Source: an uncultured Alphaproteobacteria bacterium
Lineage (GTDB): Bacteria; Pseudomonadota; Alphaproteobacteria; Micavibrionales; Micavibrionaceae
Direction of reading: 5' to 3'
Assembly (NCBI GenBank): GCA_900696495.1
Contig: CAADGI010000011.1
Location: forward strand, 1-33,412
DNA: 33,412 nucleotides
The number at the start of each line of letters is the position of its first letter. Within the stretch, counting starts at the first letter, position 1. A model generated the notes under the pieces. It was given only the letters and a program-made list of their open reading frames with translations. It did not search any database and was not told the DNA's origin. The position numbers were made by a program, and so were the translations under genes. Shown one piece after another: positions 16,344 to 25,054 of this stretch.

Positions 16344-16449
16344 CGTTTAAACCCCTGATAGTCCTGAGGTTTAGTGTCGCCGAAAAGCCTTAACATCCCG
16401 TAAAAACTCCCTATAATGCCCCTGATTTTGACCAGAAAAGGGGCCATAA

Positions 16450-17187
16450 ATGTTCAATCTGACCGGCAAAAAAGCACTCGTTACAGGCGCCACGGGCGGC
16501 ATCGGCGGCGCAGTAGCCAGAGCGCTGCACGCGCAGGGAGCCCATGTCGGCATCTCGGGCCGGAACGAGGAGAAGTTAAAAGCGCTGGCCGCCGAGCTTG
16601 GCGACCGGGTTTCTGTTTTGGCCGCCGACCTTTCCTCGGGCGAAGCGGCTGCCGACCTCGCCAAGCGCGCTGAAGAAGCGATGGGCCAGGTCGATATCCT
16701 CGTGAACAACGCAGGCCTGACGCGCGACAATCTTTCGATGCGCATGAAGGACGATGAATGGAACGAGGTCGTCAACGTCAACATGACCTCGACTTTCAAA
16801 CTCGCGCAGGCGTTACAACGCGGCATGATGAAGCGCCGCTGGGGCCGCATCATCAACGTCGCGTCAGTCGTCGGCGTCACCGGCAACCCCGGCCAGTGCA
16901 ATTACGTTGCCTCCAAGGCCGGCATGATCGGCTGGAGCAAAGCGATGGCGCAGGAAATCGCGTCGCGTAATATCACCGTGAACTGTATTGCGCCCGGCTT
17001 TATTGCGACCGCTATGACGGACGCGCTGAACGACGACCAGAAGGACCGCATCACCGCGAACATCCCGGCAGGCAAGATGGGAAGCTCGGAAGATATCGCC
17101 GCTGCTGCCGTCTATCTCGCGAGCGATGAAGCGCAATATGTCACCGGCCAGACCATTCACGTGAATGGCGGGCTGGCGATGATCTGA
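16450..17187 (+). CDS. fabG: 3-oxoacyl-ACP reductase
   Basis: NADPH-dependent short-chain dehydrogenase that reduces beta-ketoacyl-ACP in fatty acid synthesis; 245 residues. Cofactor motif TGATGGIGGAVA near residue 12, NNAG, and catalytic S139, Y152 and K156 (YVASK). The C-terminal YVTGQTIHVNGGLAMI is typical of FabG. AAGGGG precedes the start. Its stop overlaps the start of the HAD gene (TGATG), so the two are translationally coupled. Confidence 0.96.
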   Translation: MFNLTGKKALVTGATGGIGGAVARALHAQGAHVGISGRNEEKLKALAAELGDRVSVLAADLSSGEAAADLAKRAEEAMGQVDILVNNAGLTRDNLSMRMKDDEWNEVVNVNMTSTFKLAQALQRGMMKRRWGRIINVASVVGVTGNPGQCNYVASKAGMIGWSKAMAQEIASRNITVNCIAPGFIATAMTDALNDDQKDRITANIPAGKMGSSEDIAAAAVYLASDEAQYVTGQTIHVNGGLAMI

Positions 17188-17858
17188 TGGACGATTTCGA
17201 TCTGCTTATTTTCGATTGCGACGGCACGCTCGTTGATTCCGAATATTTGAATAATTACGCGACCATCCAGTTGCTGCACGGGGAAGGCCTCACGCAATAC
17301 GACATGGATTATGCGTTTGAGCATTTCGTCGGGCTTCGCCTCAAACATATCCTCGACGGCATTTCAAAAGAAACCGGCCATGTTTTTCCAGCCGATACGA
17401 TCGAGCGTTATATCGCGCTGGTCGATAAACTCGCGCCTGAGCAAATGAAAACCATTCCCGGCGCGCTGGAATTGGTGGAAGAAATGTCGAAAAGAATGAA
17501 AATTTGCGTGGTCTCGAACGGCCAACGCGACAATGTTCTTTCATCTCTCGAAATGGCAGGCGTCAAAAAATATTTCGAGGAGAGTTACATATTCACCGGC
17601 CTCATGGCGCCGAACCCCAAGCCCGCGCCGGATCTTTTCCTGCTGGCGGCGGAGCGGCTGAATGCGCAAATTAATAAATGCCTGGTGATCGAAGACAGCG
17701 TCGCGGGCGTCACCGGCGCGGTTGCCGCGGGGATGGAAACCTTCGGTTTTGTCGGTACGCACACGGATCAAAGCGGCTACGCCGAGAAGTTGAAAAAGGC
17801 CGGGGCAGCAGAGATTTTCACGTCGCTTATCCACATACGCGAGCGTCTTTTCGCCTGA
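17187..17858 (+). CDS. HAD-superfamily phosphatase
   Basis: Haloacid dehalogenase-like hydrolase of the phosphoglycolate phosphatase/beta-phosphoglucomutase type, 223 residues. Nucleophile D10 and acid/base D12 are in FDCDGTLVDSE. There is a helical cap, motif II VVSNGQ, the KPAPDLFLLA lysine region, and acidic motif VIEDSVAGVTGA. The substrate cannot be read from sequence. It is coupled to fabG by a one-base overlap and precedes acpP, an unusual place within a fatty acid gene cluster. Confidence 0.9.
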   Translation: MDDFDLLIFDCDGTLVDSEYLNNYATIQLLHGEGLTQYDMDYAFEHFVGLRLKHILDGISKETGHVFPADTIERYIALVDKLAPEQMKTIPGALELVEEMSKRMKICVVSNGQRDNVLSSLEMAGVKKYFEESYIFTGLMAPNPKPAPDLFLLAAERLNAQINKCLVIEDSVAGVTGAVAAGMETFGFVGTHTDQSGYAEKLKKAGAAEIFTSLIHIRERLFA

Positions 17859-17903
17859 AAACGCCTTGTAATATTTAGGAATTCTGTTAACTCCATAAAA
17901 GAC

Positions 17904-17931
17904 TTGCAAAGCGTTTCAGGGCTGGTAAAGT
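17904..17931 (+). promoter_or_regulatory. Candidate acpP promoter
   Basis: TTGCAA (17904-17909) and TAAAGT (17926-17931), spaced 16 bases, lie about 45 bases before the acpP start. A strong separate promoter for acpP would fit its known abundance in bacteria. Confidence 0.4.
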
Positions 17932-17977
17932 CCCGTTCGTATCGAATAAATTTCATAATAAAACATAGGGAATTGTG

Positions 17978-18217
17978 ATGAGTGACATTGCAGAACGCGT
18001 GAAGAAGATTGTTGTCGAACATCTCGGGGTGGACGCAGATAAAGTTTCAGAGGGCGCAAGTTTCATTGACGACCTCGGTGCCGACTCGCTCGATACGGTT
18101 GAGCTGGTCATGGCGTTCGAAGAGGAATTCAGCGTTGAAATTCCGGATGATGCCGCCGAAAAAATCCAGACTGTCGGCGATGCGATCAAGTTCATCAAAG
18201 ACAACGCCTCGGAATAG
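17978..18217 (+). CDS. acpP: Acyl carrier protein
   Basis: Carries acyl chains on 4'-phosphopantetheine in fatty acid synthesis; 79 residues, strongly acidic. The attachment serine is S37 in [18 protein letters not shown]. The start is the ATG at 17978 ([11 protein letters not shown]), with AGGG 7 bases upstream; the GTG one codon earlier is too close to that site. Confidence 0.98.
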   Translation: MSDIAERVKKIVVEHLGVDADKVSEGASFIDDLGADSLDTVELVMAFEEEFSVEIPDDAAEKIQTVGDAIKFIKDNASE

Positions 18218-18222
18218 TCTTT

Positions 18223-18315
18223 TAGTGATATAGTGATATAGTGATTTGGTTATTGAAACTGAATCACTATATTATTTTGTGCAGATCACTAAATAACTGG
18301 ATAACTAAATCACTA
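18223..18315. repeat. Three direct TAGTGAT copies facing three ATCACTA copies (acpP-fabF spacer)
   Basis: TAGTGAT occurs at 18223, 18231 and 18239 with an 8-base period. Its inverse ATCACTA occurs at 18263, 18285 and 18309. The best hairpin is a perfect 10-bp stem, 18237-18246 with 18262-18271, with a 15-base loop. The last inverse copy ends 2 bases before the fabF ATG, so alternative pairings could cover or free the fabF start. Confidence 0.85.
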
Positions 18316-18317
18316 TC

Positions 18318-19589
18318 ATGAGACGCGTTGTAGTCACAGGCATGGGAATTGTGTCGCCGCTGGGTTTCGGCGTTGCGCATAACTGGGCTGCCATCACCGC
18401 CGGCAAAAGCGGCATCCGCAAAATCGAGTCTTTCGATCTTACCGATATTTCATCGCACATCGCGGGCATCGTACCACGCACAGAGGACCAAAATCCTAAG
18501 GACGGCACGTTCAACGTCAACCTGTTCATGGAGCCGAAGGAGCAACGCAAAACCGACACGTTCATCACGTTCGGCATGGCCGCCGCCCAGGAAGCGCTTG
18601 AAGACGCTGGCTGGAAGCCCACCGATGAGGAAAGCCTGAATCGCACCGGCGTGTTGGTCGGCTCCGGTATCGGCGGCCTCGGCACGACCTATGAAGCATC
18701 GATTACGCTGAATGAGCGCGGGCCACGACGCCTGTCGCCCTTCACCGTCCCGGCGCAACTCATCAACCTCGCCTCGGGCCTTGTCTCGATCAAATACGGA
18801 TTCCGCGGACCAAACCACTCCGTCGTCACGGCCTGCGCCACCGGCACGCATGCGATTGGCGACGCGGCGCGCCTGATTGCGTTCGATGACGCAGACGTCA
18901 TGGTCGCGGGCGGCGCGGAAGCGGCAGTCAATCGTTTAGGCGTCGCAAGTTTCGCCGCCGCGCGCGCGCTTTCTACAGGCTACAACGACCGTCCCGGCGA
19001 AGCCTCGCGCCCGTTCGATGATGGCCGTGATGGTTTCGTGATTGCGGAAGGCGCAGGGATTGTCATCCTCGAAGAATACGAGCATGCGAAAAAGCGCGGC
19101 GCAAAAATTTATGCGGAAGTCATCGGTTATGGGCTGTCGGGCGATGCGTTTCATATCACCTCGCCGCCGGAAGACGGCAATGGCGGCTACCGCGCCATGC
19201 AGGCCGCGCTGAAACGCGCGAAGATCAATCCTGAAGACGTTGATTACATCAACGCGCACGGCACCTCGACGCCGGTAGGCGACGCCATTGAATGCGGCGC
19301 GGTCAAAAGAATGTTCGCAAATTCACTCGACAAAATTTCCATGTCCTCGACGAAATCCGCTATCGGCCATTTGCTCGGCGCAGCGGGCGCGGTCGAGGCG
19401 ATTTACTCGATCAAGGCGGTCGAAACCGGCGTTTTGCCGCCGACGCTCAACCTCGAAAATGTTTCGGAAGCGTGCAAGGGTGTCGACCTAGTGCCGAAGA
19501 CGGCCAAGCAGAAAAAAGTCAAAGTTGCCCTTTCGAATTCATTCGGTTTCGGCGGCACAAATGCCAGCCTGATCGTACGGTCCGTATAA
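18318..19589 (+). CDS. fabF: 3-oxoacyl-ACP synthase II
   Basis: Condensing enzyme that elongates acyl-ACP; 423 residues. Nucleophile C173 in VTACATGTHAIG, active-site H314 in NAHGTSTPVGD, K346 and H351 in STKSAIGHLLGAAGAVE, and the C-terminal SNSFGFGGTNASLI. The start MRRVVVTGMG fits the family exactly, yet there is no purine-rich Shine-Dalgarno; the upstream bases are the repeat ATCACTATC. The mltG gene begins one base after its stop region. Confidence 0.97.
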   Translation: MRRVVVTGMGIVSPLGFGVAHNWAAITAGKSGIRKIESFDLTDISSHIAGIVPRTEDQNPKDGTFNVNLFMEPKEQRKTDTFITFGMAAAQEALEDAGWKPTDEESLNRTGVLVGSGIGGLGTTYEASITLNERGPRRLSPFTVPAQLINLASGLVSIKYGFRGPNHSVVTACATGTHAIGDAARLIAFDDADVMVAGGAEAAVNRLGVASFAAARALSTGYNDRPGEASRPFDDGRDGFVIAEGAGIVILEEYEHAKKRGAKIYAEVIGYGLSGDAFHITSPPEDGNGGYRAMQAALKRAKINPEDVDYINAHGTSTPVGDAIECGAVKRMFANSLDKISMSSTKSAIGHLLGAAGAVEAIYSIKAVETGVLPPTLNLENVSEACKGVDLVPKTAKQKKVKVALSNSFGFGGTNASLIVRSV

Positions 19590-19590
19590 G

Positions 19591-20682
19591 ATGAAAAAAT
19601 CGCAGCAATGGTTCCTGGGCGGGTTGGTTTTTACCGCCACGCTTGGCGTCGTACTTTCGGCGCTGGCCTTCTGGTGGGCGGCCTGGCAATTCCAGAAGCC
19701 CGGCCCGGTAAAAGAACCGATGCTGATCGAAATTCCGAGCGGCTCGGGCCTGCGCGCCATCGCGGCACAGCTTGAAACAGCAGGTGCCATCAATAACGAT
19801 TTCATTTTCCTGTTCGGTACTACAATTCTCGGCGCGCAGGGCGATATGAAGGCCGGCGAATACGAAATCCTGCCCGCCGCCAGCGCCAGCGATATCATGC
19901 AGATGATCCGCGACGGGCGTATTTACGGCCGCCGCATCACGATCCGCGAAGGGTTGACCTCTTTTGAAATCGTCAATCTCATTAACAAGCTGGATGATCT
20001 CGAAGGTACGGTGTCGAACATCCCGCCGGAAGGATCGCTCCTGCCCGAGACCTACGATTACCGCCTTAAAGAAAACAAGCAGGACGTCATCACCCGCATG
20101 CAGGGTGACATGACCAAGGCGATCGAGGAATTGTGGCCGAACCGCGCGGAGAACCTTCCCTTCAGCACGAAAGAGGAAGCCGTCATTCTCGCCTCCATCA
20201 TCGAAAAGGAAACTGGCGTACCCTCAGAAAGAAAACGCGTCGCCGGTGTTTTCATCAACCGCCTGCGAAAAGGCATCGCGCTACAGACCGACCCGACCGT
20301 TATCTACGCGATCACGGACGGCAAACCGAAGAACGAAGGCAAAGGGCCGCTGGGCCGCCGCCTGCTAAAGAAAGACCTTGAATTCGATTCACCCTATAAC
20401 ACGTATTTGCATCCCGGCCTGCCGCCGGGGCCGATCGCCAACCCGGGCCGCGCCTCGCTCGAGGCCGCGCTGCAACCGGAAGAACATAATTTCATTTACT
20501 TCGTTGCCGATGGTAAAGGCGGACATACTTTCTCGGAAACGCTTTCCGAGCATGAGAAAAACGTTTCCGAATGGCGCATCATTCGCCGTGAAAAAGAAAA
20601 ACAGGCCAAGGAAAACACAAAAGAAGAGCCTAAAGAAGAATCCAAAGACGAAAAGGCCACCGAACCGGCCGCGAGCGAGTAA
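19591..20682 (+). CDS. mltG: Endolytic murein transglycosylase MltG
   Basis: Inner-membrane lytic transglycosylase (YceG) that cuts nascent glycan strands; 363 residues. One N-terminal membrane helix covers about residues 8-30. A LysM-like IPSGSGLRAIAAQLE segment follows, then the YceG domain with catalytic E205 in ASIIEKETG, followed by LQTDPTVIYAI, YNTYLHPGLPPGPIANPG and ALQPEEHNFIYFVADGKGGHTFS. A Lys/Glu-rich tail of about 30 residues ends the protein. It starts 2 bases after fabF ends, the usual order in alphaproteobacteria. Confidence 0.96.
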   Translation: MKKSQQWFLGGLVFTATLGVVLSALAFWWAAWQFQKPGPVKEPMLIEIPSGSGLRAIAAQLETAGAINNDFIFLFGTTILGAQGDMKAGEYEILPAASASDIMQMIRDGRIYGRRITIREGLTSFEIVNLINKLDDLEGTVSNIPPEGSLLPETYDYRLKENKQDVITRMQGDMTKAIEELWPNRAENLPFSTKEEAVILASIIEKETGVPSERKRVAGVFINRLRKGIALQTDPTVIYAITDGKPKNEGKGPLGRRLLKKDLEFDSPYNTYLHPGLPPGPIANPGRASLEAALQPEEHNFIYFVADGKGGHTFSETLSEHEKNVSEWRIIRREKEKQAKENTKEEPKEESKDEKATEPAASE

Positions 20683-21282
20683 TTATTCGTCGTCTTCTTT
20701 TTTCGTAGGCTGCTGATACATGGAGCGCCCGCCGGGACTGCTGGTGCCTAAACCCGGCCCATGGATATGCGGCACATTGAGATTGGGAATAATCTTGTGC
20801 CCCGCCTCGAGCGCATGGCGCCGTGCGAGGTGCGGCGCGAATTGCAGATTCGCCGGGCTGGCGGCGCCGAGAACGCAGCCCATGGTTTTTTCATCGCCGA
20901 GATCGTCGCGGTGCACAGGCTGGCCCATGGCGCAACGCTTGACGAAATTATTGAAGGCCTGCAGCGGATTTGCCGCTTCGCGCCCCGGGCGCAGCATTTC
21001 GCCGCGATAAGGATCATCCAGGAACATCAGCGGCACCTGGTAGGCCTGCGCGATGTTGCCGTTTTTAATCGCGCCGACATGGATTTGCGCATTGGCGTCG
21101 AGCGCCGCGAAAAAATCGCTTTCGACCGGGATGTTGAATTCAAGGTAATCGGAATCGGCATATTCAAGGGTCAGGATGCCGCTCTTGTTGTCGAGAACGA
21201 CGCCGATGGCTTTTTTGACGAAATTGCCGTTGGCGATCAACCCGGCTTCCCCTTCGCCCGTGAATAAAAGATCAATATCCAT
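20683..21282 (-). CDS. Hypothetical protein, about 199 residues
   Basis: Unrecognised. There is no signal peptide or membrane segment. The N-terminal half looks like a beta-rich domain (IDLLFTGEGEAGLIANGNF, then GILTLEYADSDYLEFNIPV). The second half contains NNFVKRCAMGQPVHRDD and two Cys residues. A Gly/Pro/Ser-rich tail ends in acidic residues. Its stop codon abuts the mltG stop with no intervening base, so the two genes converge with zero spacing. Confidence 0.75.
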   Translation of the reverse strand: MDIDLLFTGEGEAGLIANGNFVKKAIGVVLDNKSGILTLEYADSDYLEFNIPVESDFFAALDANAQIHVGAIKNGNIAQAYQVPLMFLDDPYRGEMLRPGREAANPLQAFNNFVKRCAMGQPVHRDDLGDEKTMGCVLGAASPANLQFAPHLARRHALEAGHKIIPNLNVPHIHGPGLGTSSPGGRSMYQQPTKKEDDE

Positions 21283-21301
21283 GCGGATTTACACCTTTAT
21301 T

Positions 21302-21317
21302 TGCCCGTAGGCGGGCA
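21302..21317. repeat. Short palindrome, probable remnant of the dispersed element
   Basis: TGCCCG-TAGG-CGGGCA hairpin in the spacer between two divergent genes (21283-21375). The stem resembles the first hairpin of the element at 15.9 kb, but the terminal TGTCAT/TGACA motifs are missing. Confidence 0.55.
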
Positions 21318-21375
21318 CCCTCTGTCCTGATATAAACATTTTACCAGATTAACCAGGGAATAAATATAGACCACA

Positions 21376-23322
21376 ATGTGCGGTTTTACAGGCTTTATTA
21401 ATACATCCTCACAGGCGCAACGCTCCGACATGCAGGCGCGCGCGCGGGCCATGGCCGATACGCTGCGCCACCGCGGGCCGGATGACGGCCAGATCTGGAT
21501 GGATGATGAAACGCCGGTTGTGTTCGCATTCCGCAGGCTCGCCATCATCGATCTTTCTGCCGAAGGCCGCCAGCCGATGAATTCGGCGACCGGGCGTTAC
21601 ACGATTGTCTTCAACGGCGAGATTTATAATTTCCTGGAGCTGCGGAAGGAGCTTGAACGCGCGGGCGTCAATTTTCGCGGGCGCAGCGACACCGAAGTCA
21701 TTCTCGCCGCGGCTGAGTATTGGGGCCTTAACCAGACGCTGCAAAAAATAAACGGCATGTTCGCGTTCGCCGTCTGGGATAAAAAGGAACGCCGAATTCA
21801 TTTCGCGCGGGACCGTCTCGGCAAGAAACCGCTTTATATCGGCTGGGCGAAAGACGCGCTGGTTTTCGGCTCGGAACTTAAGGCCCTGCGCGCGCACCCG
21901 GATTTTGAAAGTGCGCTGAACCCTAAGGCTCTCTCTCTTTATTTGCAGTACGGGTTTCTCCCCTCGCCTGCCTGCATTTACAAAAATGCGTGGAGCCTGC
22001 CGGCAGGCGGGCGGCTGACATTATCCCTCGAGAATCTTGAGGCGGGCGCGAATTTAAGTACGAGCATGGAGGCCTACTGGCAGCATACGCGCGTTTTAGA
22101 AGACTCATTTTCAAAACGAATTCATGCAAATGATGAAACCGTCATCGACGAATTTGAAGAATTGCTGAAAGACTGCGTGCGCGAACGAATGATTTCCGAC
22201 GTGCCGCTGGGCGCGTTTCTATCGGGCGGAATCGACAGTTCCAGCGTCGTTGCGCTCATGCAGCACCAGTCAGGTCAACCGGTAAAAACCTACACGATCG
22301 GTTTCCGTGAAGCAGGATTTGACGAAGCTGCACACGCCTCTAAAATCTCGACGCACCTGAATACTGATCATCATGAGCTTTACCTGACCGCGCAGGATGC
22401 GCTGAATGTCATTCCGCAACTGCCGGAAATTTATGACGAGCCATTTGCCGATATGTCGGCTATTCCGACTTATTTAATATCTGAATTCGCGCGGCGTGAT
22501 GTGACGGTCGCCCTTTCGGGTGACGGCGGCGATGAAATGCTGGGCGGTTATAACCGCCACGTCACGGGCAGCGCGCTGTGGAACCGCATTAAATTCCTGC
22601 CGAAGCCCGTCCGTGCCGCCGTCGGGGCCGCGATCAAAAAACTTCCGCCGGAGCGCTGGGATGCGCTGATCAAATCGCGTCCACAGGCCGGGACATTAAT
22701 GCACAAGGCCGCGAATTTCCTGAGCATGAACACGCAGGAGGAAATCTATCAGAATCTTCTCAGCGCGTGGCATGAACCGCCAATGAAAAATCCGGTGCAG
22801 GCGAAAACGATTTTGTCCGACAGCGCCTTTCAGCCGCCCGCCGGTCTTTCCTTCGCCGAAAAGATGATGTACTGGGACACGCTTTTTTATTTGCCCGGCG
22901 ATATCCTGACCAAAGTCGACCGCGCCAGCATGACGTCATCATTAGAAGCGCGCGCGCCGCTGCTCGACCGCCGTATCTATGAATATGCGTGGCGCCTGCC
23001 CGCCCGATTCAAAATCCGCGACGGAAAAGGCAAATGGCTGCTGCGGCAGGTTCTGAAGCGCCATGTGCCCGAGGAATTATTCGAGCGGCCCAAGCAGGGC
23101 TTCAGCGTCCCGGTCGGTGAATGGCTGCGCGGGCCGCTCAAGGATTGGGCGGAAGATCTGCTCTCGGCCCGAAAACTTGAAAATTCCGGGCTTCTCGACG
23201 CATCCGTCATCCGCGCGGCGTGGACCGATCATCTCGCCGGACGCGGCTCAAACGCGCAGAAACTCTGGACCGTGCTGATGTTCCAGGCATGGCATGAGCG
23301 CTGGATGAAAGGCCTGACATGA
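21376..23322 (+). CDS. asnB: Asparagine synthase, glutamine-hydrolysing (AsnB family)
   Basis: Two-domain amidotransferase, 648 residues. The N-terminal class II glutaminase has the nucleophile C2 (MCGFTGF) and RHRGPDD-type motif. The C-terminal synthetase has the ATP-pyrophosphatase loop SGGIDSS (283-289) and ALSGDGGDEMLGGY. The family includes true asparagine synthetases and relatives that amidate surface sugars or peptides. The 4-base overlap with a glycosyltransferase gene makes a polysaccharide or envelope role possible. No strong Shine-Dalgarno is visible. Confidence 0.93.
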   Translation: MCGFTGFINTSSQAQRSDMQARARAMADTLRHRGPDDGQIWMDDETPVVFAFRRLAIIDLSAEGRQPMNSATGRYTIVFNGEIYNFLELRKELERAGVNFRGRSDTEVILAAAEYWGLNQTLQKINGMFAFAVWDKKERRIHFARDRLGKKPLYIGWAKDALVFGSELKALRAHPDFESALNPKALSLYLQYGFLPSPACIYKNAWSLPAGGRLTLSLENLEAGANLSTSMEAYWQHTRVLEDSFSKRIHANDETVIDEFEELLKDCVRERMISDVPLGAFLSGGIDSSSVVALMQHQSGQPVKTYTIGFREAGFDEAAHASKISTHLNTDHHELYLTAQDALNVIPQLPEIYDEPFADMSAIPTYLISEFARRDVTVALSGDGGDEMLGGYNRHVTGSALWNRIKFLPKPVRAAVGAAIKKLPPERWDALIKSRPQAGTLMHKAANFLSMNTQEEIYQNLLSAWHEPPMKNPVQAKTILSDSAFQPPAGLSFAEKMMYWDTLFYLPGDILTKVDRASMTSSLEARAPLLDRRIYEYAWRLPARFKIRDGKGKWLLRQVLKRHVPEELFERPKQGFSVPVGEWLRGPLKDWAEDLLSARKLENSGLLDASVIRAAWTDHLAGRGSNAQKLWTVLMFQAWHERWMKGLT

Positions 23323-24431
23323 AGCTCCTTTATATCCTCGCCGAGACAAATGATTTCTGGTCGTCGCGCCTGCCGCTCGCCCTGGCCGTAAAAGAAAAAG
23401 GATGTGAGGTTCACCTCGCGGCGCCGGGAGCGGCCCGCGATTCAAAACTGAAGGAATTCGGATTTCACGGCCATGATCTTCCGCCAGCACGAAACGGATT
23501 TTCGACTTCTGCAGCAGTTAAAAATATTTTTGCGATCAAAAAATTATTGCGTAATCTTAAACCGGATATCGCCCACACCTTTACGCTAAAATATTCCCTG
23601 CTGGCAGGGCTTGCAGCATGCCGCGCGAAAAATACAAGACATGTTTTTACGATCGCCGGGCTTGGTTATTTATTTTCGGATAGCGGTATTAAATCAAAAA
23701 TTCTCCTTTGTATCGCCGCGCCGTTTTTGAAACATGCGCTGCACAAAGCTGAGACGGTGACATTTCAAAACACCGACGACATGCAAATCCTCATCCGCAA
23801 AAATTTCTTGCGCGCGGAAAATTCTGTCCTTATCCGCGGCTCCGGTGTTGACCTGCAAAAATTTTCGCCGCGAAATAACACTGAATCCGATCCGCCGCTT
23901 GTCCTGATGCCCACGCGCCTCGTGCATGACAAGGGCATATCGATCTTCATCGCCATGGCTGAAATCCTCAGAAAACGGCGAATTTTCGCGCGTTTCCAGA
24001 TAGCCGGCGGCGTCACCGAGCATAACCCCCTCGCCATTACAAAGGTCGAAATGGAGCGCATGGTGGCCGGCACCAATGTTGAATGGATCGGGCGCGTCGA
24101 TGACATGCCCGCGCTCTATGCACGCGCCACGCTCGTCGTTTACCCCTCATGGTATCGCGAGGGAATTCCGCGCGTCCTGCTCGAAGCCGCTGCATCCGGC
24201 AAGGCGGTTGTCACCACCGATCACCCGGGTTGCCGCGAGGCGGTCATCTATAACGAAACCGGTTTGCTGGTGCCGGTGAAAAATGCAGAAGCAACCGCGG
24301 ACGCTGTCGAATCCATTCTCAAAAATTATGACTTAAGGAAAAAAATGGAATCGGCGGGCCGCACCCTCGCCGAGCGCGAATTCGGCATCGACAAGGTTGT
24401 CGCGGAAACACTGAAAATCTATAGACTTTGA
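23319..24431 (+). CDS. Glycosyltransferase, GT4 family
   Basis: Retaining GT-B glycosyltransferase, 370 residues. The N-terminal acceptor domain starts MKLLYILAETNDFWSSRLPLA. The C-terminal donor domain has LVLMPTRLVHDKGI, WIGRVDDMPALYARA and the GT4 signature E281-x7-E289 in EGIPRVLLEAAASGKAVV. It resembles transferases that add sugars to lipid-linked intermediates of surface polysaccharides, but donor and acceptor cannot be read from sequence. It is translationally coupled to asnB (ATGA overlap). Confidence 0.92.
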   Translation: MKLLYILAETNDFWSSRLPLALAVKEKGCEVHLAAPGAARDSKLKEFGFHGHDLPPARNGFSTSAAVKNIFAIKKLLRNLKPDIAHTFTLKYSLLAGLAACRAKNTRHVFTIAGLGYLFSDSGIKSKILLCIAAPFLKHALHKAETVTFQNTDDMQILIRKNFLRAENSVLIRGSGVDLQKFSPRNNTESDPPLVLMPTRLVHDKGISIFIAMAEILRKRRIFARFQIAGGVTEHNPLAITKVEMERMVAGTNVEWIGRVDDMPALYARATLVVYPSWYREGIPRVLLEAAASGKAVVTTDHPGCREAVIYNETGLLVPVKNAEATADAVESILKNYDLRKKMESAGRTLAEREFGIDKVVAETLKIYRL

Positions 24432-24462
24432 CATTCCTTTTTTCTTCTGGCTTACTTACAGC

Positions 24463-25044
24463 ATGAACCGCAATTCAGAACACAGCCTTACGGGGAAACT
24501 CCTGCTCGCCATGCCGGGCCTGGGCGACCCGCGTTTTTACCGCGCCGTGATTTTCATGTGCGCGCATGATGAAAAAGGCGCGATGGGACTAGTCGTCAAT
24601 CACACGCTGCCGGGGATCGAATTTTCCAGCCTGATGGACCAGCTTAAAATTTCGTCGGATATAAAAATCGATATCAACAAATTCAATACGCCTGTCATGT
24701 GCGGCGGCCCGGTCGAAGGCGCGCGCGGCTTCATTCTGCATTCGCGCGATTTCAACCAGAAAGACACGGTCCCTGTGGGGGATTTTTACGGCATAACCGG
24801 AACTGTCGAGGCGCTGAAAATCATCGCGGGCGGCGGCGGCCCGGATCATCTGCTGTTCATTCTCGGCTATGCGGGCTGGGGGCCGGGGCAGCTGGACCAA
24901 GAGATTCAGCATAACTCATGGCTGGTTTGCGATCCCGACCCGGCCATTATTTTCCATGCCGATCCGGAAGATAAATGGGATCTGGCCGTGCAAAAGCTCG
25001 GCGTCGAGCCTGGCAGACTGTCTTCGGAATCAGGCCGCGCTTGA
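24463..25044 (+). CDS. UPF0301 protein YqgE/AlgH
   Basis: Member of the YqgE/AlgH family (DUF179), 193 residues, cytoplasmic, molecular function unresolved. Typical blocks: GKLLLAMPGLGDPRFYRAVIFMCAHDEKGAMGLVVNHTL near the N-terminus, CGGPVEGARGFILHS in the middle and LGYAGWGPGQLDQEIQHNSWLV near the end. It lies 31 bases after the glycosyltransferase and may be read from the same transcript. It converges on the M16 peptidase gene. Confidence 0.95.
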   Translation: MNRNSEHSLTGKLLLAMPGLGDPRFYRAVIFMCAHDEKGAMGLVVNHTLPGIEFSSLMDQLKISSDIKIDINKFNTPVMCGGPVEGARGFILHSRDFNQKDTVPVGDFYGITGTVEALKIIAGGGGPDHLLFILGYAGWGPGQLDQEIQHNSWLVCDPDPAIIFHADPEDKWDLAVQKLGVEPGRLSSESGRA

Positions 25045-25054
25045 AATCCTGAAC

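Noticed and set aside
18223..18315. TAGTGAT repeats as a CRISPR-like array
   Set aside because: Units are only 7 bases with 1-base spacing and appear in both orientations; there are no spacers or cas genes.
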